Shown piece after piece: positions 1 to 9,638 of a DNA stretch of 64,000 nt. The position numbers were made by a program, and so were the translations under genes. Location of the stretch: the NCBI GenBank assembly GCA_023399055.1, contig JAEWQV010000034.1, positions 310,001-374,000 of the forward strand. Reading direction: 5' to 3'. Position 1 is the first letter of the stretch. The number at the start of each line of letters is the position of its first letter. Under the pieces are notes generated by a model, which worked only from the letters and a program-made list of their open reading frames with translations, had not been told where the DNA came from and searched no databases. The DNA comes from Bacillota bacterium (GTDB lineage: Bacteria > Bacillota > Clostridia > Lachnospirales > Lachnospiraceae).

Positions 1-1013
1 AAAAAATTCTTGTTAAGATACCAGCGGATAAGCAAACATTACTTTTTTCAGCAACTATGCCACCTGACATTGCCAGGTTGTCCGATAGCTTACTAAGGAG
101 ACCTGCTAAGGTAGAAATAACACCGGTTTCATCAACAGTGGATACCATCGATCAGTATCTATATTATGTAGATAAAATTAATAAGAAAGACTTGCTCCTT
201 CATATACTAAAAGATAAAAACATAGTATCCGCCTTGGTATTTACCCGTACCAAGCATGGAGCAGATCGAATTGTTCGCCAATTATCAAAGGAGAAGGTTA
301 CCGCACAAGCCATTCATGGTGATAAATCACAGGGGGCACGCCAAACAGCTCTCTCTAATTTTAAAAATAAAAGTTTACGCATTTTAATAGCGACGGATAT
401 TGCTGCAAGAGGAATTGATATAGATGAATTATCCCACGTTATTAATTATGATTTACCGAATGTGCCAGAGACCTATGTACATCGTATTGGTAGGACAGGC
501 CGTGCAGGGCTAGGTGGAGTAGCTATATCTTTCTGTGATTTTGATGAGAAAGAATATTTGGCTGATATCGAGAACTTAATTGGAAAACGTTTAAAAGAGG
601 TAAAGGAACATCCTTATCCATTAATGAATAATTTCCCTGCTGAAAAGAATACTCAACCGAGAAAAAGCGGTAAAAAGGTCATAGTTGAACGGGATGACTT
701 AACTGATAAAATATTAGAAAGAGCCATGTCAACAACTAATAAAGAATTTTCAAAAAAGAGAGGCTCATCTTTGAGAAAGGATGTTTCTCAAAAAAGAGAT
801 TCCTCACAGCCAAGAAATGAAGCAAAGAAAACCGATTCAAATAATAAACCTTATAGTTCACAAAAGAATAGCAATACAAAAAAGACTTCTCGTCCTGCAA
901 CTTCCAAACAGGCAGAGGCACCACAAAAGAAAAAGTATCGTATGACGTCAGATGGTACCTTGAAAGAGAAACGAAGTTATTCACCATTTGGTAGAAAGTC
1001 TAGAAGCAAATAA
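1..1013 (+). CDS. DEAD-box ATP-dependent RNA helicase, C-terminal part (5' end outside window)
   Basis: RNA helicase that unwinds structured RNA with ATP in the cytoplasm. The frame is open from base 3, and the residues before the first in-window ATG (57) read LLFSAT, which is helicase motif III (SAT). That ATG is therefore internal and the gene begins left of the window. The RecA-like domain 2 follows with VFTRTKHGADRI, the RILIATDIAARGIDI block (motif V) and YVHRIGRTGRAG (motif VI). The last 120 or so residues are a low-complexity basic tail rich in K, S, R, Q and N, typical of RhlE/CshA-like helicases, that probably binds RNA. A strong inverted repeat follows the stop. Paralog identity cannot be fixed without the N-terminus. 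Confidence 0.93.
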   Translation, partial: KILVKIPADKQTLLFSATMPPDIARLSDSLLRRPAKVEITPVSSTVDTIDQYLYYVDKINKKDLLLHILKDKNIVSALVFTRTKHGADRIVRQLSKEKVTAQAIHGDKSQGARQTALSNFKNKSLRILIATDIAARGIDIDELSHVINYDLPNVPETYVHRIGRTGRAGLGGVAISFCDFDEKEYLADIENLIGKRLKEVKEHPYPLMNNFPAEKNTQPRKSGKKVIVERDDLTDKILERAMSTTNKEFSKKRGSSLRKDVSQKRDSSQPRNEAKKTDSNNKPYSSQKNSNTKKTSRPATSKQAEAPQKKKYRMTSDGTLKEKRSYSPFGRKSRSK

Positions 1014-1073
1014 GGTACAGTCCTAGTATAAACAATGCTAAAGCATATTTGAATATAAATTTAACCCCAAAAG

Positions 1074-1124
1074 CAAGGGATATTGCTAATGAAGATTTAT
1101 ATCTTTCATTAGCAATATCCCTTG
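1074..1124. terminator. Bidirectional intrinsic terminator
   Basis: A 19-bp perfect stem (1074-1092 with 1106-1124) lies between the convergent helicase and ATPase genes. It is flanked by A-rich and T-rich sequence, so it can serve both strands. Confidence 0.75.
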
Positions 1125-1137
1125 TAATTTACACTGG

Positions 1138-3744
1138 TTATTTTTTTACATGCATCTTAATGATTTTACTAATCTGAATAATGATGGAAGGTATCAGTGC
1201 TAATAAATAAATCATTCCCAGCTGATTTCCTGTTAAGTCAGCTACGGAGAACATTCTTTGCAGAATTGGTACAAAGAGCACCAAATTTAATAATACCGTT
1301 CCAAATATAAATGCTAGTAAACTGTAATGATTTCTTTTAAAGCCAATGTGGAAGATGGACCTGGAACTTCTACAGTTGAAACCGTGGAAGAGTCTTGACA
1401 TAGTCAAAGTAGCAAAGGCCATAGTACTAGCAATTACTTCATTTCCGCTTTGAAGTCCAATTGAATAAGCTATCATGGTACATACGGCGATTAATCCACC
1501 TTGGATCAACAAGATTGATAAGAATTCCTTGGTTAAAATACCAGTCTTGGGATTTCTTGGTTTATGGGAAAGAAGATTATCTTCTGGCGGCTCCATACCG
1601 ATAGCAATGGCTGGAAGAGAGTCGGTTAACAGGTTAATAAACAGTAAATGTACTGGTAGGAACGGAACTGGAAGCGCCATAATGGAGGTATATAATACAC
1701 TCAGAATACCTGCCATGTTGCCGGATAATAGGAATTGAATTGCATTCCTAATGTTACGATATACATTTCTACCATTAGCAACAGCTTTGATAATAGTGGC
1801 AAAATTATCATCGGATAGTATCATTGCAGCAGCATCTTTGGATACTTCTGTACCGGTAATACCCATCGCTACACCGATATCAGCTTTCTTAAGTGCAGGA
1901 GCATCGTTGACACCATCACCAGTCATAGCAACAATATTACCTTTTTTCTGCCATGCAGTTACGATACGAATTTTATTCTCTGGAGAAACTCTCGCATATA
2001 CCGAAATACTTTCAATCTTTTCATCCAGTTCTTCGTCGGACATAGCATCTAATTCTGAACCAGTAAAGGCAAGATCGCCCTCTTCAAAGATACCAATTTG
2101 CTTTGCAATTGCTACAGCTGTTATTTTATGATCGCCGGTAATCATAACGGTCTGAATACCAGCTCGTTTTGCATCAGCAACCGCAGCCTTTGATTCCTCC
2201 CTTGGAGGGTCAACCATGGAAATTAAGCCGATAAAGGTATAATCCTTTTCATTTTCCAAGGTAAGAGCATCATTTTCCCCGACTTCCCTATAAGCAAAGG
2301 CAAGTACACGTAATCCATTTTCAGAAAACATACGATTCTGTGTTAAAATGTTCTCTTTATCTTTCTCTGTTATATCTCTAATTCCTGCTGATGTACGAAT
2401 TTTAATAGTTCTATCCAGTAGAACATCCAAAGCGCCTTTTGTTAAAATAGTCGGAATGCCACGAAGTTCATATTTCGTACTCATTAATTTACGGTCTGAA
2501 TCGAACGGTAATTCCTCCAAGCGAGGCATCATGTCACGAATTTCTTCATCAAGAACCTGAATTTTTCTTGCCATTTCTAGTAAGGCATATTCCGTGGGGT
2601 CACCGATAGCTACACCATTATGGAAGGAGGCGTCATTTGTTAAGATTGCATCATAGAGAAGATAGCGATGTAACTGATTTTTTAAATCTATTTCATCAAA
2701 ATCAATTGCTTTCTCATCAATATAAACCTGTTGAACGGTCATTTTATTCTGTGTTAGGGTTCCTGTCTTGTCAGAGCAGATAACAGATACGGAACCTAAG
2801 CTTTCCACCGCCTTTAATTCCTTTATAATGGCTTGTTCCTTTGCCATCTTCTGCGTTCCAATGGCTTGAACAATGGTAACAATGGAACCAAGGGCTTCAG
2901 GTATTGCGGCAACAGCTAAGGCAACTGCGAACATTAAAGAATCAAGAACAGGCATGTCACGAAGCATACTTAGTACAAATACAAAAGCACAAATTACCAT
3001 TATAATTAAGGCAAGTTTTTTACTAAAATTATCGAGACTGATTTGCAAAGGGGTCTTTTTTTCTTTGGTATCATTCATTAGTCCAGCAATTTTACCAATT
3101 TCAGTGCTCATGCCTATCTCTGTTATAAGAACAGTAGCACGTCCATATGTAACAAGACTGCCCGAGAACACCATATTAATACGGTCGCCCAACCCTACTT
3201 CTTCTGTTATAGTTTCATCACTTTTATCGACATTCGTGGATTCTCCAGTGAGAGAACTCTCGTTTACTTGTAAGGAATAATTACGAAGTATTCTTCCGTC
3301 AGCAGCCACTAGATCTCCAGCTTCAAGTAAGAGGATATCACCGGGAACAACGTCTCTGGATAAAATCTCGACCTTTTTACCATCTCTTAATACCTTGGCG
3401 TTTGGTGAGGAAAGGAGTTTTAAACTTTCCAGGGACTTCTCTGCCTTTAAATGTTGAACGGTTCCCAGTATAGCATTTAAAATAATTACCGATACAATTA
3501 CGATGGTACTCTCAATATGCGAAGAAAACATAGAGATGGCAGCAGCTATAATTAAGATAATAACCAGCATATCTTTAAATTGCTCAAAAAACACCTGGAG
3601 TGCACTTTTCTTTGCTGCTTCCAGCAACATATTTTCGCCTTTTTCTTTTTGAATCTCGTTTGCCTGTTCGGTTGTTAAACCATCCATGGTAAATTTCTGC
3701 TCCTGAAAAATCTCCGTCGCTGTCATTCTATACCATTGTTTCAT
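1138..3744 (-). CDS. P-type cation-transporting ATPase (PMCA/SERCA-like, Ca2+ or Mn2+)
   Basis: A membrane pump that exports a divalent cation using ATP. The 868-residue length is normal for a bacterial P2-type ATPase. Visible marks are the actuator TGES (about 166-169), the M4 motif PEAL (about 282-285, where Ca2+ pumps have PEGL), the phosphorylation motif DKTGT (Asp about 325), the nucleotide-site KGA and the hinge GDGVNDAPALKKADIG. About ten membrane segments are present, with a C-terminal cation ATPase domain. The start is set by AGGAGGAAACG just before ATG. A yybP-ykoY-like riboswitch and terminator lie in the leader. Related pumps under that riboswitch (Lactococcus YoaB, pneumococcal MgtA/CaxP) move Mn2+ or Ca2+, so Mn2+ export is plausible here, but the ion cannot be read from sequence. 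Confidence 0.93.
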   Translation of the reverse strand: MKQWYRMTATEIFQEQKFTMDGLTTEQANEIQKEKGENMLLEAAKKSALQVFFEQFKDMLVIILIIAAAISMFSSHIESTIVIVSVIILNAILGTVQHLKAEKSLESLKLLSSPNAKVLRDGKKVEILSRDVVPGDILLLEAGDLVAADGRILRNYSLQVNESSLTGESTNVDKSDETITEEVGLGDRINMVFSGSLVTYGRATVLITEIGMSTEIGKIAGLMNDTKEKKTPLQISLDNFSKKLALIIMVICAFVFVLSMLRDMPVLDSLMFAVALAVAAIPEALGSIVTIVQAIGTQKMAKEQAIIKELKAVESLGSVSVICSDKTGTLTQNKMTVQQVYIDEKAIDFDEIDLKNQLHRYLLYDAILTNDASFHNGVAIGDPTEYALLEMARKIQVLDEEIRDMMPRLEELPFDSDRKLMSTKYELRGIPTILTKGALDVLLDRTIKIRTSAGIRDITEKDKENILTQNRMFSENGLRVLAFAYREVGENDALTLENEKDYTFIGLISMVDPPREESKAAVADAKRAGIQTVMITGDHKITAVAIAKQIGIFEEGDLAFTGSELDAMSDEELDEKIESISVYARVSPENKIRIVTAWQKKGNIVAMTGDGVNDAPALKKADIGVAMGITGTEVSKDAAAMILSDDNFATIIKAVANGRNVYRNIRNAIQFLLSGNMAGILSVLYTSIMALPVPFLPVHLLFINLLTDSLPAIAIGMEPPEDNLLSHKPRNPKTGILTKEFLSILLIQGGLIAVCTMIAYSIGLQSGNEVIASTMAFATLTMSRLFHGFNCRSSRSIFHIGFKRNHYSLLAFIFGTVLLNLVLFVPILQRMFSVADLTGNQLGMIYLLALIPSIIIQISKIIKMHVKK

Positions 3745-3952
3745 TCGTTTCCTCCTAGTTAAATTTGTAGTTGTTCCTTATGCTTTAATATTTGCAAACT
3801 TTGTAATAAATAATCGTAACTATTCAGAACCAAGCTCAAAAACCAATAGTTTCCTCGCTGTTTGGCTCTGAACAGTTACAAATAATCCGTATAAAGAAGT
3901 GTTATATGTTTGAATATTTTTGGTTCAATTAACAAAATAATCTTCCAAGCAT

Positions 3953-4013
3953 ATAAAAAAGACTTTTCAAATGTCCATTTCACTTATTATGAAATAGAAC
4001 ACTGAAAAGTCTT
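3953..4013 (-). terminator. Riboswitch-controlled intrinsic terminator in the ATPase leader
   Basis: On the minus strand an 11-nt arm (AAGACTTTTCA, 4003-4013) pairs perfectly with 3959-3969 and is followed by a run of six T. An inner hairpin fills the loop. The 5' arm contains the bases that close the riboswitch P1 helix, so aptamer folding and terminator formation exclude each other. Confidence 0.75.
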
Positions 4014-4092
4014 GTAACCAAATTTATGGCATGCACCTCCAGGCTACTTTGCCGCGACTGTTGAATGATGCATTTAAACTACTCCCTTTATA
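4007..4092 (-). promoter_or_regulatory. yybP-ykoY-like (Mn2+) riboswitch aptamer
   Basis: Read on the minus strand, the leader holds AAAGGGAGTAG (4079-4089), then two short hairpins including a GCC-AU-rich-GGT element, then ACAAGACTTTT. The opening GGGAGTAG and closing AGAC flanked by complementary AAAG/CTTT are the hallmark strands of the yybP-ykoY family (recalled, not searched). The location upstream of a P-type ATPase and overlap with a terminator fit an ON switch, in which Mn2+ binding holds P1 closed and prevents termination. Confidence 0.65.
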
Positions 4093-4126
4093 CAGGTTTA
4101 TTAGCTCATATTTAATTTGCCTGTTT

Positions 4127-4155
4127 ATTGTAATGGATTAATCCCCGGCTGTCAA
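4127..4155 (-). promoter_or_regulatory. Sigma-A promoter for the ATPase
   Basis: TTGACA (4150-4155), 17-bp spacer, TACAAT (4127-4132) on the minus strand. Initiation near 4120 gives a leader of about 375 nt that carries the riboswitch and terminator. Confidence 0.8.
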
Positions 4156-4304
4156 CCTAAAAAGTGAATAGAAATCTTAAATACGTTTTATTTTAGTAGA
4201 TTATCGTATTTAATTGTAAAAATAAAAGTAATATAATGATATTTTAACCAAATAGATACAGAGAAGATATATTGCTGTGTTAAGATTTCTTTGGAGGTGG
4301 GAGA

Positions 4305-4982
4305 ATGAATTATAAAATATTACTGGTTGAAGATGATGAAGAGCTTACAGAAATCGTTACAGACTATTTTACTCAAAAAAGCGGTGAGACCATTCACATA
4401 GATTCTGCAAGTACAGGTGTAGAAGGTCAGGATAAATGTATAGAAAAGGAATATGATGTAGTACTTTTAGATATTATGCTACCTGGAATCAATGGATTGA
4501 CAATCTGCAGAGAGCTTCGGAAAAGTAGTGATGTTCCAATTGTTTTTATCACTGCAAGAACCAATGAGAATGACAAAATGCTTGGATATCAACTTGGGTG
4601 TGATGATTACATAGCAAAGCCGTTCTCCCTTGCAGAGTTATACGCTAAGGTCAACGCGTTGATTAAACGCTCCAAAGGTATGATAAGAAGTGATTTGATG
4701 TCAGTCGGAAAAATAAAATTAAATCCCCATCAAGATATGGTTTTTGTTAATGAAGAAGAAGTTAATCTTGCACCAAAAGAGTTTATGATTTTAAAGATAC
4801 TTATGGAGAATGCTGGTAAAATTGTGAGTCGAGAGAGCCTGTTAATACGTATTTGGGGATATGATTTTGAGGGAAATGACCGGGTGGTGGACAATCATAT
4901 TAAGAAATTACGCAAGTCCTTGGGAGGGGCTTCAAAACAAATAAAGACGATAATAAAAAGAGGTTATAAATTGGAGGAATAG
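4305..4982 (+). CDS. OmpR/PhoB-family response regulator
   Basis: A 225-residue DNA-binding response regulator. The receiver domain (about 1-120) has the acidic pair D10/D11, phospho-acceptor D56 in LLDIMLPG, T83 and K105 in the IAKPFS loop. The C-terminal half is a winged helix (about 128-224) with the RIWGYDFEGNDRVVDNHIKKLRK recognition region split across wing and helix. GGAGGTGGGAGA precedes the ATG. The kinase gene starts 1 nt after its stop, so the two form an operon and a cognate pair. The target genes are unknown. A TATAAT lies at 4232-4237 but its -35 is weak. Confidence 0.93.
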   Translation: MNYKILLVEDDEELTEIVTDYFTQKSGETIHIDSASTGVEGQDKCIEKEYDVVLLDIMLPGINGLTICRELRKSSDVPIVFITARTNENDKMLGYQLGCDDYIAKPFSLAELYAKVNALIKRSKGMIRSDLMSVGKIKLNPHQDMVFVNEEEVNLAPKEFMILKILMENAGKIVSRESLLIRIWGYDFEGNDRVVDNHIKKLRKSLGGASKQIKTIIKRGYKLEE

Positions 4983-4983
4983 T

Positions 4984-6711
4984 ATGAAAAATAGGAAGGT
5001 AAAGAAAAAGATATATCTGCGTATTTTTTCTGTATTACTGGTTGCCTATCTTGTGCTGATGGCTGGTTTTAGTATCTTTATGATAAATCAACAGAATGAG
5101 GTAGAGGGATTACAAAACTGTACAACTGCTATGAATATCAATGGCACCATGGAAGCAATACTGCGGGATAAAGTAGATGAGGACGGTAAGATTACTGATA
5201 TGGAAGCAGCAAAGAATGAATTTCTGAATTCACTAAAGGGTAATACTCGAATGGGTATGGAGACAGCTATATTTACTCGTGATTTCAGCTTGATATTTAA
5301 CACGAATAATACAAATGACAATTGGCTATGCATGTATCCGGAAATGGGTGTTTTGAATAATGTTAGGTTCGCATATTTAAATCCAAAGGAATTTTTTACG
5401 GAGCAAGAAATTAAAGAAATTAATCAATATCGCAATACAGTTGCAAAGGCTAAAAAGATTTCTGATCTTTACCTTTATTCAGTGCAACTAGATGGTTTTT
5501 GGCTAGATAATGGAATGGTCATTCCTAAGAATATAAAAGTTGAACCTTTTTATGCTAGTCAATTCGATGAAAATGGAGAAATAATAGATGCCATTAAGGG
5601 AGAAGAAAATAGCATAATTTATACCTCAAAGTATGAAAATACCAAGGAACTACCCTATTACGAAGGTGGGGTAATCTATTCGGGACGATGGTCTGAATAC
5701 GAGGGCATCGAAAATCAAAAAGCACTAATCAATATGATTACAGATAAATACAAGTTAATGAAGGTTGTAAGTCAGGATAAATACCAGGACAAATACTTAA
5801 TAACAGAGAGAGTAAATCTGGTAACATATCGTTATTATGTGGCAGTACCTAACCAAGATAAGGTGGGGTGGATTAGTGAAGTCAATAATGAAGCTGTTAA
5901 AAGTAATTATGGTTCCTTTTGGACAGTAGTAGGAGTTCAGACAAATCTTTTAAGTAAATGCCTTGAAACATTGATATTTGTATGGAGTAGTTGCTTCATT
6001 CTATTTGCAGCAGCAGCATTATTCCTGTCTGTGCAAACCTATAAGCTATATCAAAAGAGAGAAGTGTTAGACCAGTACCGTAGCGAAACAACCAATGCCT
6101 TAGCACATGATTTAAAAACACCATTAAGCATTATTTCCGGATATGCACAAAACCTTATGGAAAACATACATACAGAGAAGAGAGAATATTACGCATGTAA
6201 TATAAATATAAATGTAACACGCATGGATCATATTATTAAGGAAATGCTGGATTTGTCGAGATATGATTTGGATTATACTAAATTATTGTTTGAGGATGTT
6301 TCCATTGGAGAATTATGCACGAAACTTTTGGATTATTATCAACAGGTATGCGAAGATAAACATATATCTATAAGTCTTGAGGGAAATGCAGTTATAAAAT
6401 CAGATACATCATTAATAGAGCGGGTTATCAATAATTTTTTTATCAATGCAGTGGATAATACACCGGAGGGTGGAACAATTCAGATTAATATATCAGACAA
6501 TACATGGAAGATTTATAACAGCGGAAGTCAAATAACCGAGAATATCATTGATGAAATATGGCAGCCTTATAAAAAAGGAGATGCTTCACGCAGTAATAAA
6601 AAGGGAACGGGTCTCGGCCTTTCAATCGCTAGTAAAATACTGGATTTATATCAGTTTTCCTATGGAGTAAAAAATATTAATGATGGAGTAATGTTCTGGT
6701 TCAAATGGTGA
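4984..6711 (+). CDS. Membrane sensor histidine kinase
   Basis: A 575-residue kinase, presumably partner of the preceding regulator. One membrane segment lies near residues 10-32, a long extracytoplasmic sensor follows (about 33-325), and a second segment lies near 326-350. The dimerisation helix has H375 in ALAHDLKTPLS. The ATPase part has an N-box (NNFFINAVDNT), and GTGLGLSIA as the G2 box. No clear HAMP domain separates TM2 from the His box, as in BceS/YcbM-type kinases, although the large sensor makes it more PhoR-like. Its ribosome site, GGAGG, overlaps the end of the regulator gene. The ligand is not predictable. Confidence 0.9.
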   Translation: MKNRKVKKKIYLRIFSVLLVAYLVLMAGFSIFMINQQNEVEGLQNCTTAMNINGTMEAILRDKVDEDGKITDMEAAKNEFLNSLKGNTRMGMETAIFTRDFSLIFNTNNTNDNWLCMYPEMGVLNNVRFAYLNPKEFFTEQEIKEINQYRNTVAKAKKISDLYLYSVQLDGFWLDNGMVIPKNIKVEPFYASQFDENGEIIDAIKGEENSIIYTSKYENTKELPYYEGGVIYSGRWSEYEGIENQKALINMITDKYKLMKVVSQDKYQDKYLITERVNLVTYRYYVAVPNQDKVGWISEVNNEAVKSNYGSFWTVVGVQTNLLSKCLETLIFVWSSCFILFAAAALFLSVQTYKLYQKREVLDQYRSETTNALAHDLKTPLSIISGYAQNLMENIHTEKREYYACNININVTRMDHIIKEMLDLSRYDLDYTKLLFEDVSIGELCTKLLDYYQQVCEDKHISISLEGNAVIKSDTSLIERVINNFFINAVDNTPEGGTIQINISDNTWKIYNSGSQITENIIDEIWQPYKKGDASRSNKKGTGLGLSIASKILDLYQFSYGVKNINDGVMFWFKW

Positions 6712-6759
6712 TACTTTCAGAAGGTTCTGGAGTGAATTATAAAAGTAGAAATGCAAAAT

Positions 6760-6799
6760 AATAAGAAATAGCTCACATTTGTGTGAGCTATTTCTTATT
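6760..6799. terminator. Bidirectional intrinsic terminator
   Basis: An 18-bp perfect stem (6760-6777 with 6782-6799), AT-rich at the base, lies between the kinase and the convergent LysM gene. Confidence 0.8.
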
Positions 6800-6857
6800 A
6801 CAGGAGTAGCAGGAATTGCATCAGCCAATACGAATAAACAGATGATGGATACGTGAA

Positions 6858-8153
6858 TTATTCGACTGGTAATAACTTTACAATTTCAAATTGTGTATTA
6901 ATTACTAACCAGATACGAAAGAAATTCATGATATTCCAGATTGCGACACCACCTAGGCCATAATCGCTTACTAATTCCAAAATAGCATTTGTGTGTCTTG
7001 CATCTTTAAACCAAACTAAGTGTTCCGTACCGGCGAGATCATAATAAAAGTAAGGAAATTGTGTGTTTTCATCAAAGAGTATTTCACTATCATATTGATT
7101 TGCAAGTGCAAGAGCTGAGGGGTTAGTTAGGGCTGATACATGTGATAATCCTTCATAATAAGGGAGTTCCCAATCATATGCAATTCTTGATACACCTAAA
7201 AATATTTTTTCGGGTGGTATATGTGTTAAAACTTCGTATAAGTAGTTTTTTAAGTATGAAAATGAAGTTTGATAGATATTAGGAATATAATCTCGTGCCC
7301 ATTGATAGGACAGTAAGATGACCTCATCAGCAGCCTGCCCAATTCTAAAAAAATATGTTTGCTCAAATTTTGGATTATCAGTGTATCCAAAGGTAGTTGG
7401 TATTAGAACAACTTGGGATAGATAACCAGAGTTATGTAACATTTGTGATGCATTTTCCAGAAATTCGATATATTTAACTAAATCATCCTCTAATATATAC
7501 TGGAAACCAAAAACTGCCCCATAAAATCCTTTTTCTTGTATAACAGTAATGATGTTGTTGATTAGTGTATTCTGTAGTTCCTTATTATTCAAAAGGACAT
7601 GAGTAACAGCACTAGAACCATGACCATACTCATCTATTGTCGATATTAACATAAGAGGTATAACCCCATAATTAACAGCAGTTTGCGTGATATGGCTATC
7701 ATCTACATCTGCGATATTAGCTTCAGCATCAACCTGGTATCCCATTACCGTAATATAGGTAAGAAAGGGTAATGTCATCTTTAAAACGCTTTCGCTAATG
7801 AAGTTAAATGAGAAACCATTTACTTTGATTTTATTTCCTTTGGTATCATATCTAATAACAAGTTCTTCACCTGCTTCTAGGTACTCTTGATTAGATAAGA
7901 ATGGATTGTTTCTTAGTAATTCAATAACCGTTACACCGTTATCTTGTGCAATGTTTTTTAGTATATCACCTTCTTTAACGGTATAAGTTAACTGTGGATG
8001 TGCTATAACTATTATTTGTCCTATGTTTAGTTTACTATCTGGTAAAAGACCATTATCCATCATTAGTCTGTCGGTGGGTATCTGATACTGTGCTGCTATA
8101 GAATCTATCGTGTCACCTGCCTGAACTTTATGTAATACTGGCATAATTCTCAC
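6858..8153 (-). CDS. LysM-LysM-GH18-like spore cortex/coat protein, catalytically degenerate
   Basis: Protein of 431 residues with two N-terminal LysM repeats (about 5-50 and 55-101) that bind peptidoglycan or chitin-like glycans, followed by a GH18 TIM barrel of the YaaH/SleL type. There is no signal peptide, as for SleL-type coat proteins loaded from the mother cell. The active-site strand reads GFYGAVFGFQYI at 209-220, where SleL-type enzymes have YDGVNIDFE. The catalytic Glu is replaced by Q218 and the paired Asp by G216, so hydrolysis is unlikely. The protein could be a binding or structural factor. A CATATAAT element like a sigma-E -10 lies upstream near 8187-8194. AGGTGAGA precedes the ATG. 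Two paralogs follow at 8334 and 10373. Confidence 0.82.
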   Translation of the reverse strand: MRIMPVLHKVQAGDTIDSIAAQYQIPTDRLMMDNGLLPDSKLNIGQIIVIAHPQLTYTVKEGDILKNIAQDNGVTVIELLRNNPFLSNQEYLEAGEELVIRYDTKGNKIKVNGFSFNFISESVLKMTLPFLTYITVMGYQVDAEANIADVDDSHITQTAVNYGVIPLMLISTIDEYGHGSSAVTHVLLNNKELQNTLINNIITVIQEKGFYGAVFGFQYILEDDLVKYIEFLENASQMLHNSGYLSQVVLIPTTFGYTDNPKFEQTYFFRIGQAADEVILLSYQWARDYIPNIYQTSFSYLKNYLYEVLTHIPPEKIFLGVSRIAYDWELPYYEGLSHVSALTNPSALALANQYDSEILFDENTQFPYFYYDLAGTEHLVWFKDARHTNAILELVSDYGLGGVAIWNIMNFFRIWLVINTQFEIVKLLPVE

Positions 8154-8237
8154 CTATTTTATTGTTCTATAAATTATATGATATCATTACATTTTATTTA
8201 ATAATTTATAATTTAATTATATTATATTATTCTCAAA

Positions 8238-8272
8238 ATAAAAGAGTTTACCGCATGGATAAACTCTTTTAT
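8238..8272 (-). terminator. Intrinsic terminator of the second LysM-GH18 gene
   Basis: A 13-bp perfect stem (8238-8250 with 8260-8272) lies after the stop at 8334 on the minus strand, followed by TTTTGAG. It separates the two paralogous genes into independent transcripts. Confidence 0.65.
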
Positions 8273-8333
8273 CATATTACATCACTAACAAACAGCTTAA
8301 TCCAAACTTACAGAATAAGCCCAATATTTAAAA

Positions 8334-9638
8334 TCATGATAATTTATCAGGTAATAATTTTATTAATTCAAATTGAGAATTTAACATAGTCCACATTTGC
8401 TGATAGTATACCATTATGTTCCACATGCCTGATCCCAGCAGAGAATAATCATTGATTAAATTATCTAAAGCATTTATACCTCTAGCATCAAAAAACCAGA
8501 CAATATGGTTAATTTCATAATCTGGGTAGGAGTATATATAATTAAAGTATGGAGTTTGAGAGAGTAGATCAAATTGTATTGTTGAATTAGTATCTCGTGC
8601 TAGAATAATAGCGGAATCTAAGGTAAGTGAATAAGCGCGTGAAGTACCTGGAACAAAAGGGAGCTCCCAGTCATAACCAATCAGTGGTGTTCCTAAAAGA
8701 ATTTTATCAGAAGGAACAAATGTTATCAAATAATCCATAAAAGTTCTAATTAAGTAATTTGAGCTTACTGGCGCAGGTGGGTCAGTATTTGTTCCCCAAA
8801 CATATTGTAAAAATATAATGCCATTTACTAATGGACTTATAAGAGAGTAATCAATTTGTTCAAATGATACGTTGTCGCCAATTTGCTTTATATTAGGATT
8901 TATAGTTACATAAAATCTATAACCCTCCTTACTAAGAGTAGAAGAAATATCATTTAGTAAAGTAACATATAGATTTTGATTTGTTTCATTAATACCACTT
9001 ATCAATATATTCACACCATCATATTCGCTTGATTTTAAAATAGATAGGATATTATTAACTAGATTGTAATGATAATCTTTGTTTAGTAAAATTTTATATA
9101 GCAATTCTAAATTAGGCTCTCCTTTAGGGGAAATAGAGGAAACCATTAAAAGGGGGGAAGTACCATAATACTTCGCTAGTTGTATTATTTCGGAATCATC
9201 CTGATATGAAATAATATTGCCTTCATTCGTTAATTGATAATTGAATATTGAAAGATATGTAAGATAAGGTAAGGTTTTTAATAGGGTTTCTCTTCTGATA
9301 TAAGGGTAAGCATATCCATTCGTAATCATTTGCCTATTGGTTTCATAACTAATTACTAAGGATTCACCCGGATAAATATATTCTCTATTAAATAAAATTG
9401 GATTATTCCTTAATAACTGCATAAGTGTAGTATTATATAACTCTGCAATACCACCTAGCGTATCGCCTTCTTGAACAGTATAGGTTTGAGCTGGGTATAC
9501 AATTACAATAGCCTGACCAGGAACTAAACTATTAGGATTAACGAGTCCATTATCCTGAAGTATTCTATCCGTTGTAACTCCAAATTCCTCGGAAATGCTC
9601 ATTATTGTATCGCCTGGTTTGACTACATATATATCCAT
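8334..9638 (-). CDS. LysM-LysM-GH18-like protein, catalytically degenerate paralog 2
   Basis: Protein of 434 residues with the same plan as its neighbours: two LysM repeats (about 3-50 and 52-99, including GDTIMSI and GDTLGGI) and a GH18-like barrel. The region matching the catalytic strand reads YDGVNILIS (about 206-214). The first Asp and the Asn are kept, but the third acidic residue is L212 and the catalytic Glu is S214. It is the most divergent of the three, with shorter conserved blocks such as GTPLIGYDWELPF near the C-terminus. AGAGGT precedes the ATG. A CATAAAAT sequence about 40 bp upstream resembles a sporulation -10. A role in the spore envelope is inferred from family and paralogy. 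Confidence 0.8.
   Translation of the reverse strand: MDIYVVKPGDTIMSISEEFGVTTDRILQDNGLVNPNSLVPGQAIVIVYPAQTYTVQEGDTLGGIAELYNTTLMQLLRNNPILFNREYIYPGESLVISYETNRQMITNGYAYPYIRRETLLKTLPYLTYLSIFNYQLTNEGNIISYQDDSEIIQLAKYYGTSPLLMVSSISPKGEPNLELLYKILLNKDYHYNLVNNILSILKSSEYDGVNILISGINETNQNLYVTLLNDISSTLSKEGYRFYVTINPNIKQIGDNVSFEQIDYSLISPLVNGIIFLQYVWGTNTDPPAPVSSNYLIRTFMDYLITFVPSDKILLGTPLIGYDWELPFVPGTSRAYSLTLDSAIILARDTNSTIQFDLLSQTPYFNYIYSYPDYEINHIVWFFDARGINALDNLINDYSLLGSGMWNIMVYYQQMWTMLNSQFELIKLLPDKLS

Noticed and set aside
1475..3280. Several plus-strand ORFs of 70-135 codons inside the ATPase gene
   Set aside because: They are antisense to a gene with all P-type ATPase motifs, lack ribosome sites and show no domain of their own.
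8162..8389. Plus-strand ORF of 75 codons between two LysM genes
   Set aside because: It runs through the terminator hairpin of the minus-strand gene and into its 3' end. It is AT-rich, has no ribosome site, and looks like chance.
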